A stretch of 64,000 nt of DNA from CBDCBA01 sp965214125 (GTDB lineage Bacteria; Planctomycetota; Phycisphaerae; Tepidisphaerales; Tepidisphaeraceae). The translations under genes were made by a program, and so were the position numbers. Positions 1 to 7,658 of this stretch are shown piece by piece. The notes beneath the pieces are model-generated. The model searched no databases and was not told the DNA's origin. It saw nothing but the letters and a program-made list of their open reading frames with translations. Location of the stretch: positions 1 to 64,000 of the forward strand of contig CBDCBA010000024.1 of the NCBI GenBank assembly GCA_965214125.1, given 5' to 3'. The first letter of the stretch is position 1; each line of letters begins with the position of its first letter.

Positions 1-20
1 ACTTAAAGTTTGCCACGAAC

Positions 21-48
21 AGATTTCTCGCATTCGCTCGAAATGACA
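21..48 (-). repeat. 28-nt dispersed repeat, copy 1
   Basis: The reverse complement of these 28 bases recurs exactly at 10937-10964. Both copies are intergenic and lie in the left, Chloroflexota-like part. It is one of several dispersed repeat families in this half of the window. Confidence 0.8.
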
Positions 49-58
49 AATACGTAGC

Positions 59-463
59 ATGACCACCCTCATCCCCAACGCCATCTACCGCTTTACGCGC
101 ACCAACCATCTGCGCTACTACCGCGCCGCGCGCACCCGCAGCGGCATCGACTTTCTCTACCCCATCAGCCTCGACGGCTCGCGCATGGCGGATACGAGCA
201 AGGACGGGCGCGAGTACGTCCTCGTCTACCTGCTGACGCCGTGGGGCAAGCTGGCCGCGGGCGGCTACTGGCTCAATCCGCGCCGCGCCTTCGAGAAAAT
301 CTATGTGTCGGACGCCACGCCGGCGGACCTGGAGCTGGTGGTGGACGAGCTGGCGGAGCTGCCCGCAGCCGATCAGCGGCTGGATAATATCCTTAACCGC
401 GACGAGATCGAGCTGGATGTGGACGTGTGGGGCAGCTTGTTTGAGGAAGAGCCGAATACGTAA
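59..463 (+). CDS. hypothetical protein, 134 aa
   Basis: An ATG-started frame encoding a soluble acidic protein with no signal peptide or membrane segment. The N-terminal half is rich in aromatic and basic residues (IYRFTRTNHLRYYRAART) and the tail is strongly acidic, ending FEEEPNT. I do not recognise the family and see no catalytic motif. The stop lies 16 bp before the start of the next, frameshifted 2H-phosphoesterase-like gene, so the two may be cotranscribed. Its wobble positions are G/C-rich, as in the neighbouring genes, which supports real coding. Confidence 0.6.
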   Translation: MTTLIPNAIYRFTRTNHLRYYRAARTRSGIDFLYPISLDGSRMADTSKDGREYVLVYLLTPWGKLAAGGYWLNPRRAFEKIYVSDATPADLELVVDELAELPAADQRLDNILNRDEIELDVDVWGSLFEEEPNT

Positions 464-479
464 GCTGGCGGCGATACAG

Positions 480-1182
480 ATGAATGAACAATACACCTCA
501 GCCGTCGGCCAAAAATTTTACGCGGACGGCTCGCCCCGCCGCTTCCCCGGCAACACGATCATCGCCTTCGTCCCGCCAGAATCGGCGCAGTTTGCGCTGT
601 GCGAGTGGGCGCAAGCGCAGGGGCAGGCGCTGCCCTGTGCGCACAAGTTTAGCTTCCTGCCGCCCAGCAGCTTCCACATGACCGTGAAGGAGCTGCTCTG
701 CGACAAGGTACGCAGCCCACAGCGCTGGTCGAGCAAGCTGGCGCTGGATGCGCCGCTGTCGACAACCGACGCCTTCTTCATCGACGCCGTAGCGACGGTC
801 GAGCCGCCGCGCGGCGTCGCCATGCGCTTTTCGCACGCGGCGCGGCGCGACAACCCGACGCTTTATCTGGAGCCGGCCAATGAGGAATCGGCGCGTGCGC
901 TGCGCGGCTACCGCGACGCGATCGCCGCAGCCACGGGCACGCGGCTTTGCCGACCACGCCGATTACCGCTTTCACATTTCGCTGGCCTATCGACTGATCG
1001 AGCTGAGCGACGAGGAGACGGCGCGCTATCAACAGATGCTGAATGAAATCGACGCGCGTTTCAACCAACAATTTGGCCTGCTCGACCTGCCCGCGCCGCA
1101 GCTCACCTTTTTTGACGACATGACGCGCTTCGTGCCAGGCGAGCAGCGCGGACGGTTGGCAAGTCGACAGGCAAAATTATGA
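480..1182 (+). pseudogene. DUF1868 / 2H phosphoesterase-like protein, frameshifted
   Basis: The gene starts at ATG 480 (MNEQYTSAVGQKFYADG) and stays in one frame to about TGTR (942-944). It then continues in another frame as GFADHADYRFHISLAYRL to the stop at 1182. The two histidine motifs FHMTV and HISLAY match the paired HxT/S motifs of the 2H phosphoesterase fold, to which DUF1868 (LigT-like) belongs. The order of both halves fits one protein of about 234 residues. The simplest cause is two missing bases in the GCGCGGC context near 941-945. It may be a real pseudogene or a sequence error. The last bases overlap the next start as ATGA, which argues the gene was recently functional. Confidence 0.72.
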
Positions 1183-2384
1183 GCAGCGCCCTCTCGGACA
1201 TCACCATCCTCGATCTCTCGCGCGTGCTGGCGGGCCCCTACGCCACCATGCTGCTCGGCGACTTTGGCGCAACCGTGCTCAAAGTCGAACAGCCGAGCAT
1301 GGGCGATGATACGCGACGCTGGGGGCCGCCCTTTACCGCCAGCGGGCAGAGCGCGTATTTCCTGAGCGCGAATCGCAACAAGCGCAGCATTACGCTCAAT
1401 CTAAAGAGCACAGCGGGGCGCGAGGTGTTGCGCGAGTTGGTGCGGCGCTGCGATGTGCTGGTCGAGAATTTTCGAGTGGGGATGATGGAGGGCCTGTCGC
1501 TCGACTACTCGTCGCTACGCGAAATCAAGCCGGAGTTAATCTACCTCTCAATTTCCGGCTACGGCCAAAACGGCCCCGACCGCGACCGCCCCGGCTACGA
1601 CACGATCATCCAGGCGCAGGGCGGCTTGATGAGCATCACCGGGCCCACCACCAACGGGCGCGACGGCGAACCGATGAAGGTCGGCGTCGCCATCACCGAC
1701 GTGATGACGGGTATGCACGCGGCCACGGCGATCCTGGCCGCGCTGCACCACCGCCAGCGCACCGGCGAAGGCCAGCACATCGACCTCGCCCTCTTCGATG
1801 TGCAGCTCTCGTGGCTGGTCAACGTCGCCAGCAGCTACCTCGTCTCCGGCCAGCCGCCCCGTCGCCACGGCAACGCCCACGCCTCGATTGTCCCCTACCA
1901 AGCCTTCCCCACCGCCGACGGCTGGCTGATGGTGGCGGTGGGCAACGACAGGCAGTTTGCCAACTTCTCTGCCGCATTTGACTACACGAATTGGGCGAGC
2001 GACGAACGCTTTGCCACCAACCCGGCGCGGGTCGCCCACCGGGAAATTCTCGTGCCCCAAATCGAGGCCGTTCTGCGCACAAAGTCGACCCAGCACTGGC
2101 TGGACAAGCTGCAGGCCGCGGGCGTGCCCTGCGCCCCGGTCAACGATATTCCAACGGCGCTAAACACGCCACAGGCGCAGGCCCGCAACATGGTGCAGCA
2201 CGTCGCGCACCCGGTCGACGGCGCGGTGCCGCAGCTTGGCCCCGTCGCCAAGATGAGCGGGACGCCGCCCCGGATTCAGAGCGCGCCGCCTCACTTGGGT
2301 GAGCACACGGATGAGATTTTGCGGGAGATGCTGGGGTACGATGAGGAGAGGATTCGTCGGCTGCGGGAGATGGGGGCGATTTGA
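1179..2384 (+). CDS. CaiB/BaiF family (class III) CoA-transferase
   Basis: A 401-residue protein of the family III CoA-transferases, which move CoA between carboxylic acids in the cytoplasm. The N-terminus has the typical ILDLSRVLAGPYATMLLGDFGA start and LKVEQP. NRNKRSITLNLK and LVENFRVG follow. Asp174 in GVAITDVMTG is the expected catalytic residue that forms the acyl and CoA intermediates. The C-terminal HLGEHTDEIL is also characteristic. Length fits the family. The start overlaps the upstream stop by ATGA, suggesting translational coupling. An acyl-CoA dehydrogenase lies downstream, which suggests organic acid or fatty acyl degradation, but the substrate cannot be read from sequence. Confidence 0.93.
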   Translation: MSSALSDITILDLSRVLAGPYATMLLGDFGATVLKVEQPSMGDDTRRWGPPFTASGQSAYFLSANRNKRSITLNLKSTAGREVLRELVRRCDVLVENFRVGMMEGLSLDYSSLREIKPELIYLSISGYGQNGPDRDRPGYDTIIQAQGGLMSITGPTTNGRDGEPMKVGVAITDVMTGMHAATAILAALHHRQRTGEGQHIDLALFDVQLSWLVNVASSYLVSGQPPRRHGNAHASIVPYQAFPTADGWLMVAVGNDRQFANFSAAFDYTNWASDERFATNPARVAHREILVPQIEAVLRTKSTQHWLDKLQAAGVPCAPVNDIPTALNTPQAQARNMVQHVAHPVDGAVPQLGPVAKMSGTPPRIQSAPPHLGEHTDEILREMLGYDEERIRRLREMGAI

Positions 2385-2394
2385 GCGATATTGC

Positions 2395-2434
2395 GGGCGT
2401 AGTGGGAGGGCGCGCCCTCCCACTACGCCCGTTT
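2395..2434 (+). terminator. perfect palindrome with T tail after CoA-transferase
   Basis: Bases 2395-2430 form a perfect 18+18 bp palindrome centred on GGGCGCGCCC, followed by GTTTT. It begins 10 bp after the CoA-transferase stop. This is the layout of an intrinsic terminator, although the lack of a loop also suits a mobile palindromic repeat. Confidence 0.7.
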
Positions 2435-2482
2435 TGGCAATCGCGCCAAAATTACGCGATAATGGGTCGATGATTTGGGTGT

Positions 2483-2661
2483 ATTCGGAATGAGTAGAAG
2501 CTTCGTCGACATCGTCCGGCGAGCAATGAATTGCCCGCCTGCTATGGAAAACGCGCTGAAGCGCGTTGTGCGAGCCGTCGCTAGTGCGCTTCAGCGCACT
2601 TTGCGTATCAGGCGGCGAATTCATTCGTCGCCGGTGGCAGTCGATCCAACTCATTCCGAAT
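2483..2661. repeat. hairpin-rich repeat element, copy 1
   Basis: This fills most of the 370-bp gap between the CoA-transferase and the acyl-CoA dehydrogenase. Outer 13-bp perfect inverted arms (ATTCGGAATGAGT at 2483 and its complement at 2649) enclose two inner hairpins built on CGCGCTGAAGCGCG and GTGCGCTTCAGCGCAC. The core, about 2519-2633, is present again in reverse orientation near 18852-18968. No gene fits here; the apparent reading frames are translations of the repeat. Confidence 0.85.
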
Positions 2662-2754
2662 GCACTCTGACGATGCTTATTCGTTTAATCCGTTCGCACG
2701 AGGGCGTGCTCACTCCGCGACTCTTGCAGCGACCAGATTTTGTGGAGGAAAAAT

Positions 2755-3909
2755 ATGGACTTTAGCTTAAACGACGACCAACGGCTGATTCAGGAGGCGG
2801 TGCGCAAATTCTCGCGCGAAAAGATGCTGCCCCACTCGCGCGACTGGGACCGCGCGGGCCAATTCCCGCGCGAGCTGCTCAACGAGATGGGCGCGCTGGG
2901 CTACCTCGGCGTGCCGATTCCCGAAGAGTATGGCGGCACGGGGCTGGACTATATTTCGGAGGCGATTGTCTTCGAGGAGGTGGGCTATGCCGATTCGAGC
3001 GTGCGCACCACGCTCTCGGTGCAGATGTCGCTGGTGGAGCTGACGATTCTGAACTGGGGCACGGAGGCGCAGAAGCAGCAGTACCTGCCGCGCCTGTGCA
3101 GCGGCGAAATCATCGGCTGCTACGGCTTGACCGAACCCAACGCCGGCTCGGATGCGGGCAACGTGCAGACGACCGCCAAGCGCGATGGGGACGACTGGAT
3201 TCTCAACGGCCAAAAGGTCTGGATCAGCAACGGCACGTGGGCGGATGTGGCGATTGTCTTTGCCCAATCGGAGCCGGGGACGAAGCACAAGGGCATGGTC
3301 GCCTTCCTGGTGGAGACGGATTCGCCGGGCTTTGAATCGCGCAAGATGACGGGCAAGCTCGGCCTGCTCGCCAGCGACACGGGCGAGCTCTTCTTTAGCG
3401 ACCTGCGCGTGCCGGACAGCGCGCGATTGGGCGAAGTGGGTGAGGGCTTCAAAATCGCCATGAGCGCGCTGGACAACGGGCGCTACGGCGTGGCCAGCGG
3501 CTGCGTGGGCATTGTGCAGCGCGCGCTGGACGTGAGCGTGAAGTATGCTCAGGAGCGCTGCGCCTTCGAGCGCCCGATTGCCAGCTTCCAGCTCGTGCAG
3601 GATTTGCTGGCGCAGATGAAGGTCGACGCGGAGGCGGCGCGGCTGCTCGTCTACCAGGCGGGCTGGACGAAAAACCAGGGCAAGCGCAGCACGATCCCGG
3701 TGTCGATTGCCAAATACTACGCCACCGAAGCCGCCAAGCGCGCGGCGGACAACGCCATCCAAATCCACGGCGGCTACGGCTTCTCGGACGAATACGCCCC
3801 CGCCCAGCTCTGGCGCGACGGTCGCGTGGCGAGCCTGTACGAAGGCACGAGCCAGATTCAGAAGCTGATTATCGGGCGCGATCTGACGGGGATTTCGGCG
3901 TTTACGTAG
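2755..3909 (+). CDS. acyl-CoA dehydrogenase
   Basis: A 384-residue FAD flavoenzyme that oxidises an acyl-CoA thioester to the 2-enoyl-CoA and passes electrons to ETF. ATG 2755 was chosen because GGAGGA lies just upstream. Visible family features are IPEEYGGTG near residue 60, CYGLTEPNAGSD (substrate and FAD loop), WISNGTWAD, the R-F-rich helix CAFERPIASFQ, and IQIHGGYGFSDEY. Glu363 in YEGTSQIQ aligns with the catalytic base of short- and medium-chain enzymes. Length is typical. It is convergent with the phytoene synthase gene. Chain-length specificity cannot be assigned from motifs alone. Confidence 0.95.
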   Translation: MDFSLNDDQRLIQEAVRKFSREKMLPHSRDWDRAGQFPRELLNEMGALGYLGVPIPEEYGGTGLDYISEAIVFEEVGYADSSVRTTLSVQMSLVELTILNWGTEAQKQQYLPRLCSGEIIGCYGLTEPNAGSDAGNVQTTAKRDGDDWILNGQKVWISNGTWADVAIVFAQSEPGTKHKGMVAFLVETDSPGFESRKMTGKLGLLASDTGELFFSDLRVPDSARLGEVGEGFKIAMSALDNGRYGVASGCVGIVQRALDVSVKYAQERCAFERPIASFQLVQDLLAQMKVDAEAARLLVYQAGWTKNQGKRSTIPVSIAKYYATEAAKRAADNAIQIHGGYGFSDEYAPAQLWRDGRVASLYEGTSQIQKLIIGRDLTGISAFT

Positions 3910-3913
3910 AAAA

Positions 3914-4012
3914 GTGGCAGGTGGCAAGTCGCAGGTGGCAAGTCAGAATCATGTAAGCTCTGCCACCCGCCACCTGCCACCCGCTACCTGCTACCCCCTA
4001 CCCCCACCCGCC
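3914..4012. repeat. heptad tandem repeats in inverted arrangement
   Basis: Units of 7 bp such as GTGGCAG and GTGGCAA run from 3914 to about 3946. The complementary units CTGCCAC, CCGCCAC, CTGCTAC and CCCCTAC run from 3960 to about 4005. The two halves can pair into a long hairpin between two convergent genes. The right half encodes the last seven residues (VGVGGSR) and the stop of the phytoene synthase on the minus strand. It may act as a two-way terminator. Confidence 0.8.
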
Positions 4013-4976
4013 GCGCCCGCCACCAAATCCCCGGCAGGCGCCGCAATTTCCCCCCCTTAGAGACGAACGCCCGCCGCGAGAAGACGTCGTAATCGTGCCG
4101 CTCGATGTCGCGCAGGATGGCGCGATAGAGTTCGGCGGCGGCGGCAATCGCAAAGCGGCCGTCGCTGTCCAACATGGCGATGCCGGGCCAGGCCTCTTCA
4201 TACAGCCGCCGATTGCGCTCGATCTGGAAGCGCATAAAGTCGCGCCAGCGCGGCGTGACTTTGCCCGTCGCTAAATCATCCTCACCCAAATCAAAGTGCT
4301 GCAAATCCGCCTGCGGCAAATAGACGCGGCCCATCTGCCAGTCTTCGGCCACATCGCGCAGGATGTTGGTCATCTGCAGCGCCACGCCCAGCTTGATGGC
4401 GTAGGGGATGGCCTCCGCGCCGCTGTAGCCGATGATGTGCATGCTCATCAGGCCGACCGTCGAGGCCACGCCGTAGCAGTAATTGGTGAGGTCGTCAAAC
4501 GTTTCGTAGGGCACGGGCTGCAAATCCTGCGCCACGCCGTCGATCAGCTGCTCGGCATAGCGCTGTGGCACGCCCCAGCGCAGCCGCGCATCCGTCCACG
4601 CGATCACTACCAGATCGGCCGCAGCAGGCTTGGCGGCGGCTGTCGTCTCGCTGATGCGCCGTCGCCAGCTGGCAAGCTGTTGCGCCACCTCCTGTCCGTC
4701 AGCCGCCACTTCGCTGCGGTCGACAATGTCGTCGCTTGTGCGGCAGAAGGCGTAAAGCGCCCGCACAGCGCGCCGTTTTGCCGGGGGCAGCAGGCCGGAG
4801 GCCAGGTAAAATGAGCGGCTGTGGTGGGCGGTAATGGCTTCGCACTCGGCGTAGGCGCGGTCGAGCAAATCTGCCGCAACCTGAGGGGCAGGCGCCGCGG
4901 CGCCGCGCTGGAGATGAACGGCCTCGTAGGCCTTGGAGAGCAGCGCGTGCTCCCAAGTTTCGGTCTGGATGCTCAT
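3984..4976 (-). CDS. crtB: phytoene/squalene synthase family protein
   Basis: A 330-residue trans-isoprenyl diphosphate synthase that condenses two prenyl diphosphates head to head, most likely two GGPP to phytoene. The first aspartate motif is DDIVDRSE (residues 82-89) after YAFCRTS. The second is LRDVAEDWQMGRVYLP about two thirds along. LTNYCYGVASTVG and LGVALQMTNI are also typical. ATG 4976 has GGAG about 10 bp upstream, whereas the in-frame TTG at 4985 sits almost on it. The C-terminal VGVGGSR is encoded by heptad repeats. A squalene or dehydrosqualene synthase role is possible. No other carotenoid gene is nearby. Confidence 0.9.
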   Translation of the reverse strand: MSIQTETWEHALLSKAYEAVHLQRGAAAPAPQVAADLLDRAYAECEAITAHHSRSFYLASGLLPPAKRRAVRALYAFCRTSDDIVDRSEVAADGQEVAQQLASWRRRISETTAAAKPAAADLVVIAWTDARLRWGVPQRYAEQLIDGVAQDLQPVPYETFDDLTNYCYGVASTVGLMSMHIIGYSGAEAIPYAIKLGVALQMTNILRDVAEDWQMGRVYLPQADLQHFDLGEDDLATGKVTPRWRDFMRFQIERNRRLYEEAWPGIAMLDSDGRFAIAAAAELYRAILRDIERHDYDVFSRRAFVSKGGKLRRLPGIWWRARRVGVGGSR

Positions 4977-5882
4977 GAGCGGCAAATCTCCGAGGTAAGG
5001 GCGGCAGGTGGATTTGATTGAGTCGGCGGCGGTGTCATCAGCGATATGGGTAGCGGTGCGCAGGGTTAGGCGTATCCCAGCTGGGCAGCGAGTGGGCTGG
5101 CATGGATTAAGTGTAGCGAAAATTGCTCCGAGGGAAGTGACATTATCTACTATTGGGTAGGTTGCGACAAATCACTTTAACTACATGGGCATCTACGTAG
5201 AAATAGTAGGGCGATTAGCATAGCTCATTATGCTCTATAGACATCCCATAAAGATTCGACAAAGTTCTGACAAAATATAGGTCGTGATGTAAAGTTTTGC
5301 AACTTACGAAAAGGCTTGCTGCTGATTTACGCCGTGCCGATTAGTGTCGCGTCAAGCGTCAGCAATTCCAAATATGCAGATCGGAAGGGCAAATAGGCGG
5401 CAGCAGGGGGGCGAGCGTAGCGGCACAGCGCGCTGTGCCAGCGGGCGAGCCGTCTGAATCACGTGAAAGGGGTCGGCGGGTCGACGAGCGATGCTGGATT
5501 CGTGACTCCGCGTTCGGCTTCGGCCAGGCTCAGCCTCCGCTGATGTCCAGGCGCAGCACGCTGCGCCGCTACGGTATGCCAAATTTAGAATTGCTGGTCA
5601 AGCGTGATTTGATGGGAATCGTAGGCGCTGCTTCCAGCTGCGCAAGCATGGCTCACCTCTTCGTTAGACCAATGTACCAATGTACCAATGTGAAGAGACC
5701 AATGTGAAGGGGTCAGTCACGACCGTGCAGTTGAAAACCGCCCCTACGATTCTCATCAGTTTAGCCTTGAGACGACGCTGGCTCGCTGATCTGTTGGGCG
5801 CGTGAGTTGGCGTTAGCCGGTAGGCGAGCTAAAATAGAATCAACACAACTCTTAAAAGCGAAAGCCCTCAAAAGGAAACAAT
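4977..5882. other. 906-bp intergenic region, no gene seen
   Basis: The segment 5100-5340 is AT-rich relative to the rest and probably holds the crtB promoter. Around 5617-5650 lies the repeat TAGGCGCTGCTTCCAGCTGC, seen again near 20150 and, reversed, near 8885. A short tandem block of CCAATGTA units lies at 5671-5705. Around 5400-5580 are several small palindromes built on GCACAGCGCGCTGTGC and GCAGCACGCTGCGC. No reading frame here looks coding. Confidence 0.6.
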
Positions 5883-6797
5883 ATGCGCGTCATCATTACA
5901 GGCGGGACGGGAACCATTGGCAAACCGCTGAGCCAGCAGCTCTTAACCGACGGCCACGACGTGATCGTGCTCAGCCGCAGCCCGGACCGCAAGGCGCGCT
6001 CCATGCCCACGGGCGTGCGCATGGAGGCGTGGGACACCAAGACCGCCCAGGGGTGGGGCCACCTGGCCGACGGCGCGGACGTCATCATCAACTTTGCCGG
6101 GGCGCCCATCGACGGGCGCTGGACGGATTCCTACAAGCAGGAAATTCTGAGCAGCCGCGTCGAGGCGGGCCACGCGGTGATGGAGGCGATTCGCAACGCC
6201 AAGCAGAAGCCAAAGGTGCTGGTGCAGGCCTCCGCCGTCGGCTACTACGGCAGCAACCGCGGCGACACGGTGCTCACGGAGAAGGCCGCGCCCGGTGGCG
6301 ATTTCCTGGCGCAGGTCTGCTTTGATTGGGAGGCGTCGACGGCGGAAGCAGAGTCGCTGGGCGTGCGTCGCGTCGTCACGCGTACGGGGATTGTGTTGAG
6401 CAACGAGGGCGGAGCCTGGCCCAAGCTGGTGCTGCCCTTTCGCGCTTTCGCCGGCGGCCCGGTCGGCAGCGGCAAGCAGTACTATCCCTGGATTCACCTG
6501 GAGGATGAGGTGCGCGCCGTCAAGTTCTTAATCGAGAACAGCGACGCCCGCGGTGCTTTCAACCTCAGCGCGCCCACGCCGCGCACGAATAAGGAAATTG
6601 CCAAGACGATCGGCGAGGTGATGGGTCGCCCCTCCTTTTTCCCGGCGCCCGCCCCCGCGCTCAAAATTGCGCTCGGCGAAATGTCCACCATCGTGCTGGA
6701 CGGCCAGCGCGCCGTGCCGACGAAGCTGGAGGCGTCGGGCTTTACGTGGACGTATCCGAAGATTGAGGCTGCGGTGCGGGAGTTGTTGAACAAGTAG
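5883..6797 (+). CDS. TIGR01777 family NAD(P)-dependent epimerase/dehydratase
   Basis: A 304-residue extended short-chain dehydrogenase of the YfcH/SULA-like type. The N-terminal ITGGTGTIGKPL is the glycine-rich dinucleotide motif, and VLSRSPDRK follows the second strand. VQASAVGYYG contains the Tyr of the active-site region. The C-terminal LGEMSTIVLDGQRAVPTKLEASGF is the DUF1731 domain that defines this subfamily. AAAGGA lies 6 bp before ATG 5883. The stop codon TAG is the last part of the first unit of a 7-bp repeat array. An SRPBCC gene follows, a pairing that is common for this family; its reaction is not established. Confidence 0.92.
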   Translation: MRVIITGGTGTIGKPLSQQLLTDGHDVIVLSRSPDRKARSMPTGVRMEAWDTKTAQGWGHLADGADVIINFAGAPIDGRWTDSYKQEILSSRVEAGHAVMEAIRNAKQKPKVLVQASAVGYYGSNRGDTVLTEKAAPGGDFLAQVCFDWEASTAEAESLGVRRVVTRTGIVLSNEGGAWPKLVLPFRAFAGGPVGSGKQYYPWIHLEDEVRAVKFLIENSDARGAFNLSAPTPRTNKEIAKTIGEVMGRPSFFPAPAPALKIALGEMSTIVLDGQRAVPTKLEASGFTWTYPKIEAAVRELLNK

Positions 6798-6889
6798 CAG
6801 GTGGCAGGTAGCAGGTGGCAGGTGGCAGGTAGCAGGTAGATCAGTCGACAAAACCACCTGCCCCTTGCCACCTGCCCCTTGCAACTCTT
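6791..6889. repeat. heptad CAGGTRG array with inverted complement
   Basis: From 6791 there is one CAAGTAG and six 7-bp units of the form CAGGTGG or CAGGTAG. After a short spacer, CCACCTG and CCCCTTG units alternate from 6854 to about 6881. The stop codon of the upstream gene lies inside the first unit. The halves are complementary and could form a long stem between this gene and the next. Confidence 0.82.
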
Positions 6890-6899
6890 TCCCTCTCTC

Positions 6900-7337
6900 A
6901 TGAAATACACACACCAATTCACCGTCAACGCACCGCTCGACGCCGTGCGCGACTTTCACCGCCAATCCGCCAGCATGGGCGCAATTACGCCGCCGCCGGT
7001 GGTTGTGCGCGTGCATCGCGCGCCAGAGCTGCTGGGCGAGGGCGACGAGATGGAGTTTACGATGTGGCTCGGCCCGCTGCCGATTCGCTGGCTGGCGCAG
7101 ATCGAGGACGTGTCGCCGACGGGCTTTGTGGATCGGCAAGTGCGCGGGCCGTTCAAGCAGTGGGTGCATCGCCACACTTTTGTTCCCGTGGATGCCAACA
7201 CCACCGAGGTGCATGACGAAGTCACCGCAGAGACGAGCGACCATTTGTTTTGGCGGCTGGTGAATTACGGGATGTGGCTGAACCTGCCCGTGCTCTTCGC
7301 CTTTCGCCAGTGGAAGACGAAGCGACTGCTCACGTAA
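6900..7337 (+). CDS. SRPBCC family protein
   Basis: A 145-residue protein with the START/polyketide cyclase-like fold. It begins MKYTHQFTVNAPLDAVRDFH, the usual first strand and helix. TGFVDRQVRGPFKQWVHRHTF, the family's central strands, follows, then a C-terminal helix with a short hydrophobic stretch (LWLNLPVLFAFRQWKTKRLL). Such proteins bind hydrophobic ligands; some are cyclases. The gene follows the TIGR01777 epimerase with only the heptad array between, and the two families often occur together or fused, so a shared pathway is likely. ATG 6900 is preferred over an upstream in-frame start that lies in the repeat region. Confidence 0.85.
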   Translation: MKYTHQFTVNAPLDAVRDFHRQSASMGAITPPPVVVRVHRAPELLGEGDEMEFTMWLGPLPIRWLAQIEDVSPTGFVDRQVRGPFKQWVHRHTFVPVDANTTEVHDEVTAETSDHLFWRLVNYGMWLNLPVLFAFRQWKTKRLLT

Positions 7338-7363
7338 CGCGAAACGCTGCTTCGCGCCTGGCC

Positions 7364-7576
7364 GTAGGCGCTGCTACTAAGAAACGCTCTGTGGTTGCGC
7401 AGGTCGTGGAGGTGTCAAAGCATGTCATTCCCGCGGAGGCGGGAATCTATGGTTTGCTAAACATGGATTCCCGCACCCAGAGGGTACCCGGCGGGAATGA
7501 CAAGTCTACCTCGTCTCTGATTTGCCGTTTCTTAACCTTTGCTTAACGCTAGTTTTCGGTCGCTTGCAGTTGCGCA
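7364..7576 (+). repeat. repeat-filled spacer upstream of membrane gene
   Basis: The 321-bp gap holds two segments that reappear after the next gene: 7364-7398 (GTAGGCGCTGCTACTAAGAA, versus 8704-8738) and 7531-7576 (CTTAACCTTTGCTTAACG, versus 8770-8815, 39 of 46 bases identical by eye). Between them is an inverted repeat starting GTCATTCCCGC at 7424 and ending GCGGGAATGAC near 7501. A GTGCGGCT-AAA-AGCCGCAC hairpin lies at 7626-7644. No gene is seen. Confidence 0.75.
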
Positions 7577-7658
7577 AATGCCGCCTTTTCCCGCTGGTCA
7601 ATCCGACGGGAAGGGCAATCATCGTGCGGCTAAAAGCCGCACCTACGTAATTATTCCC

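Noticed and set aside
2475..2765. A small ORF similar in translation to one at 18750-19028
   Set aside because: The similarity arises from a shared DNA repeat read in corresponding frames; there is no independent coding evidence.
2767..3927. A 386-residue minus-strand frame opposite the acyl-CoA dehydrogenase
   Set aside because: The plus strand has all acyl-CoA dehydrogenase motifs and a ribosome site; the antisense has none.
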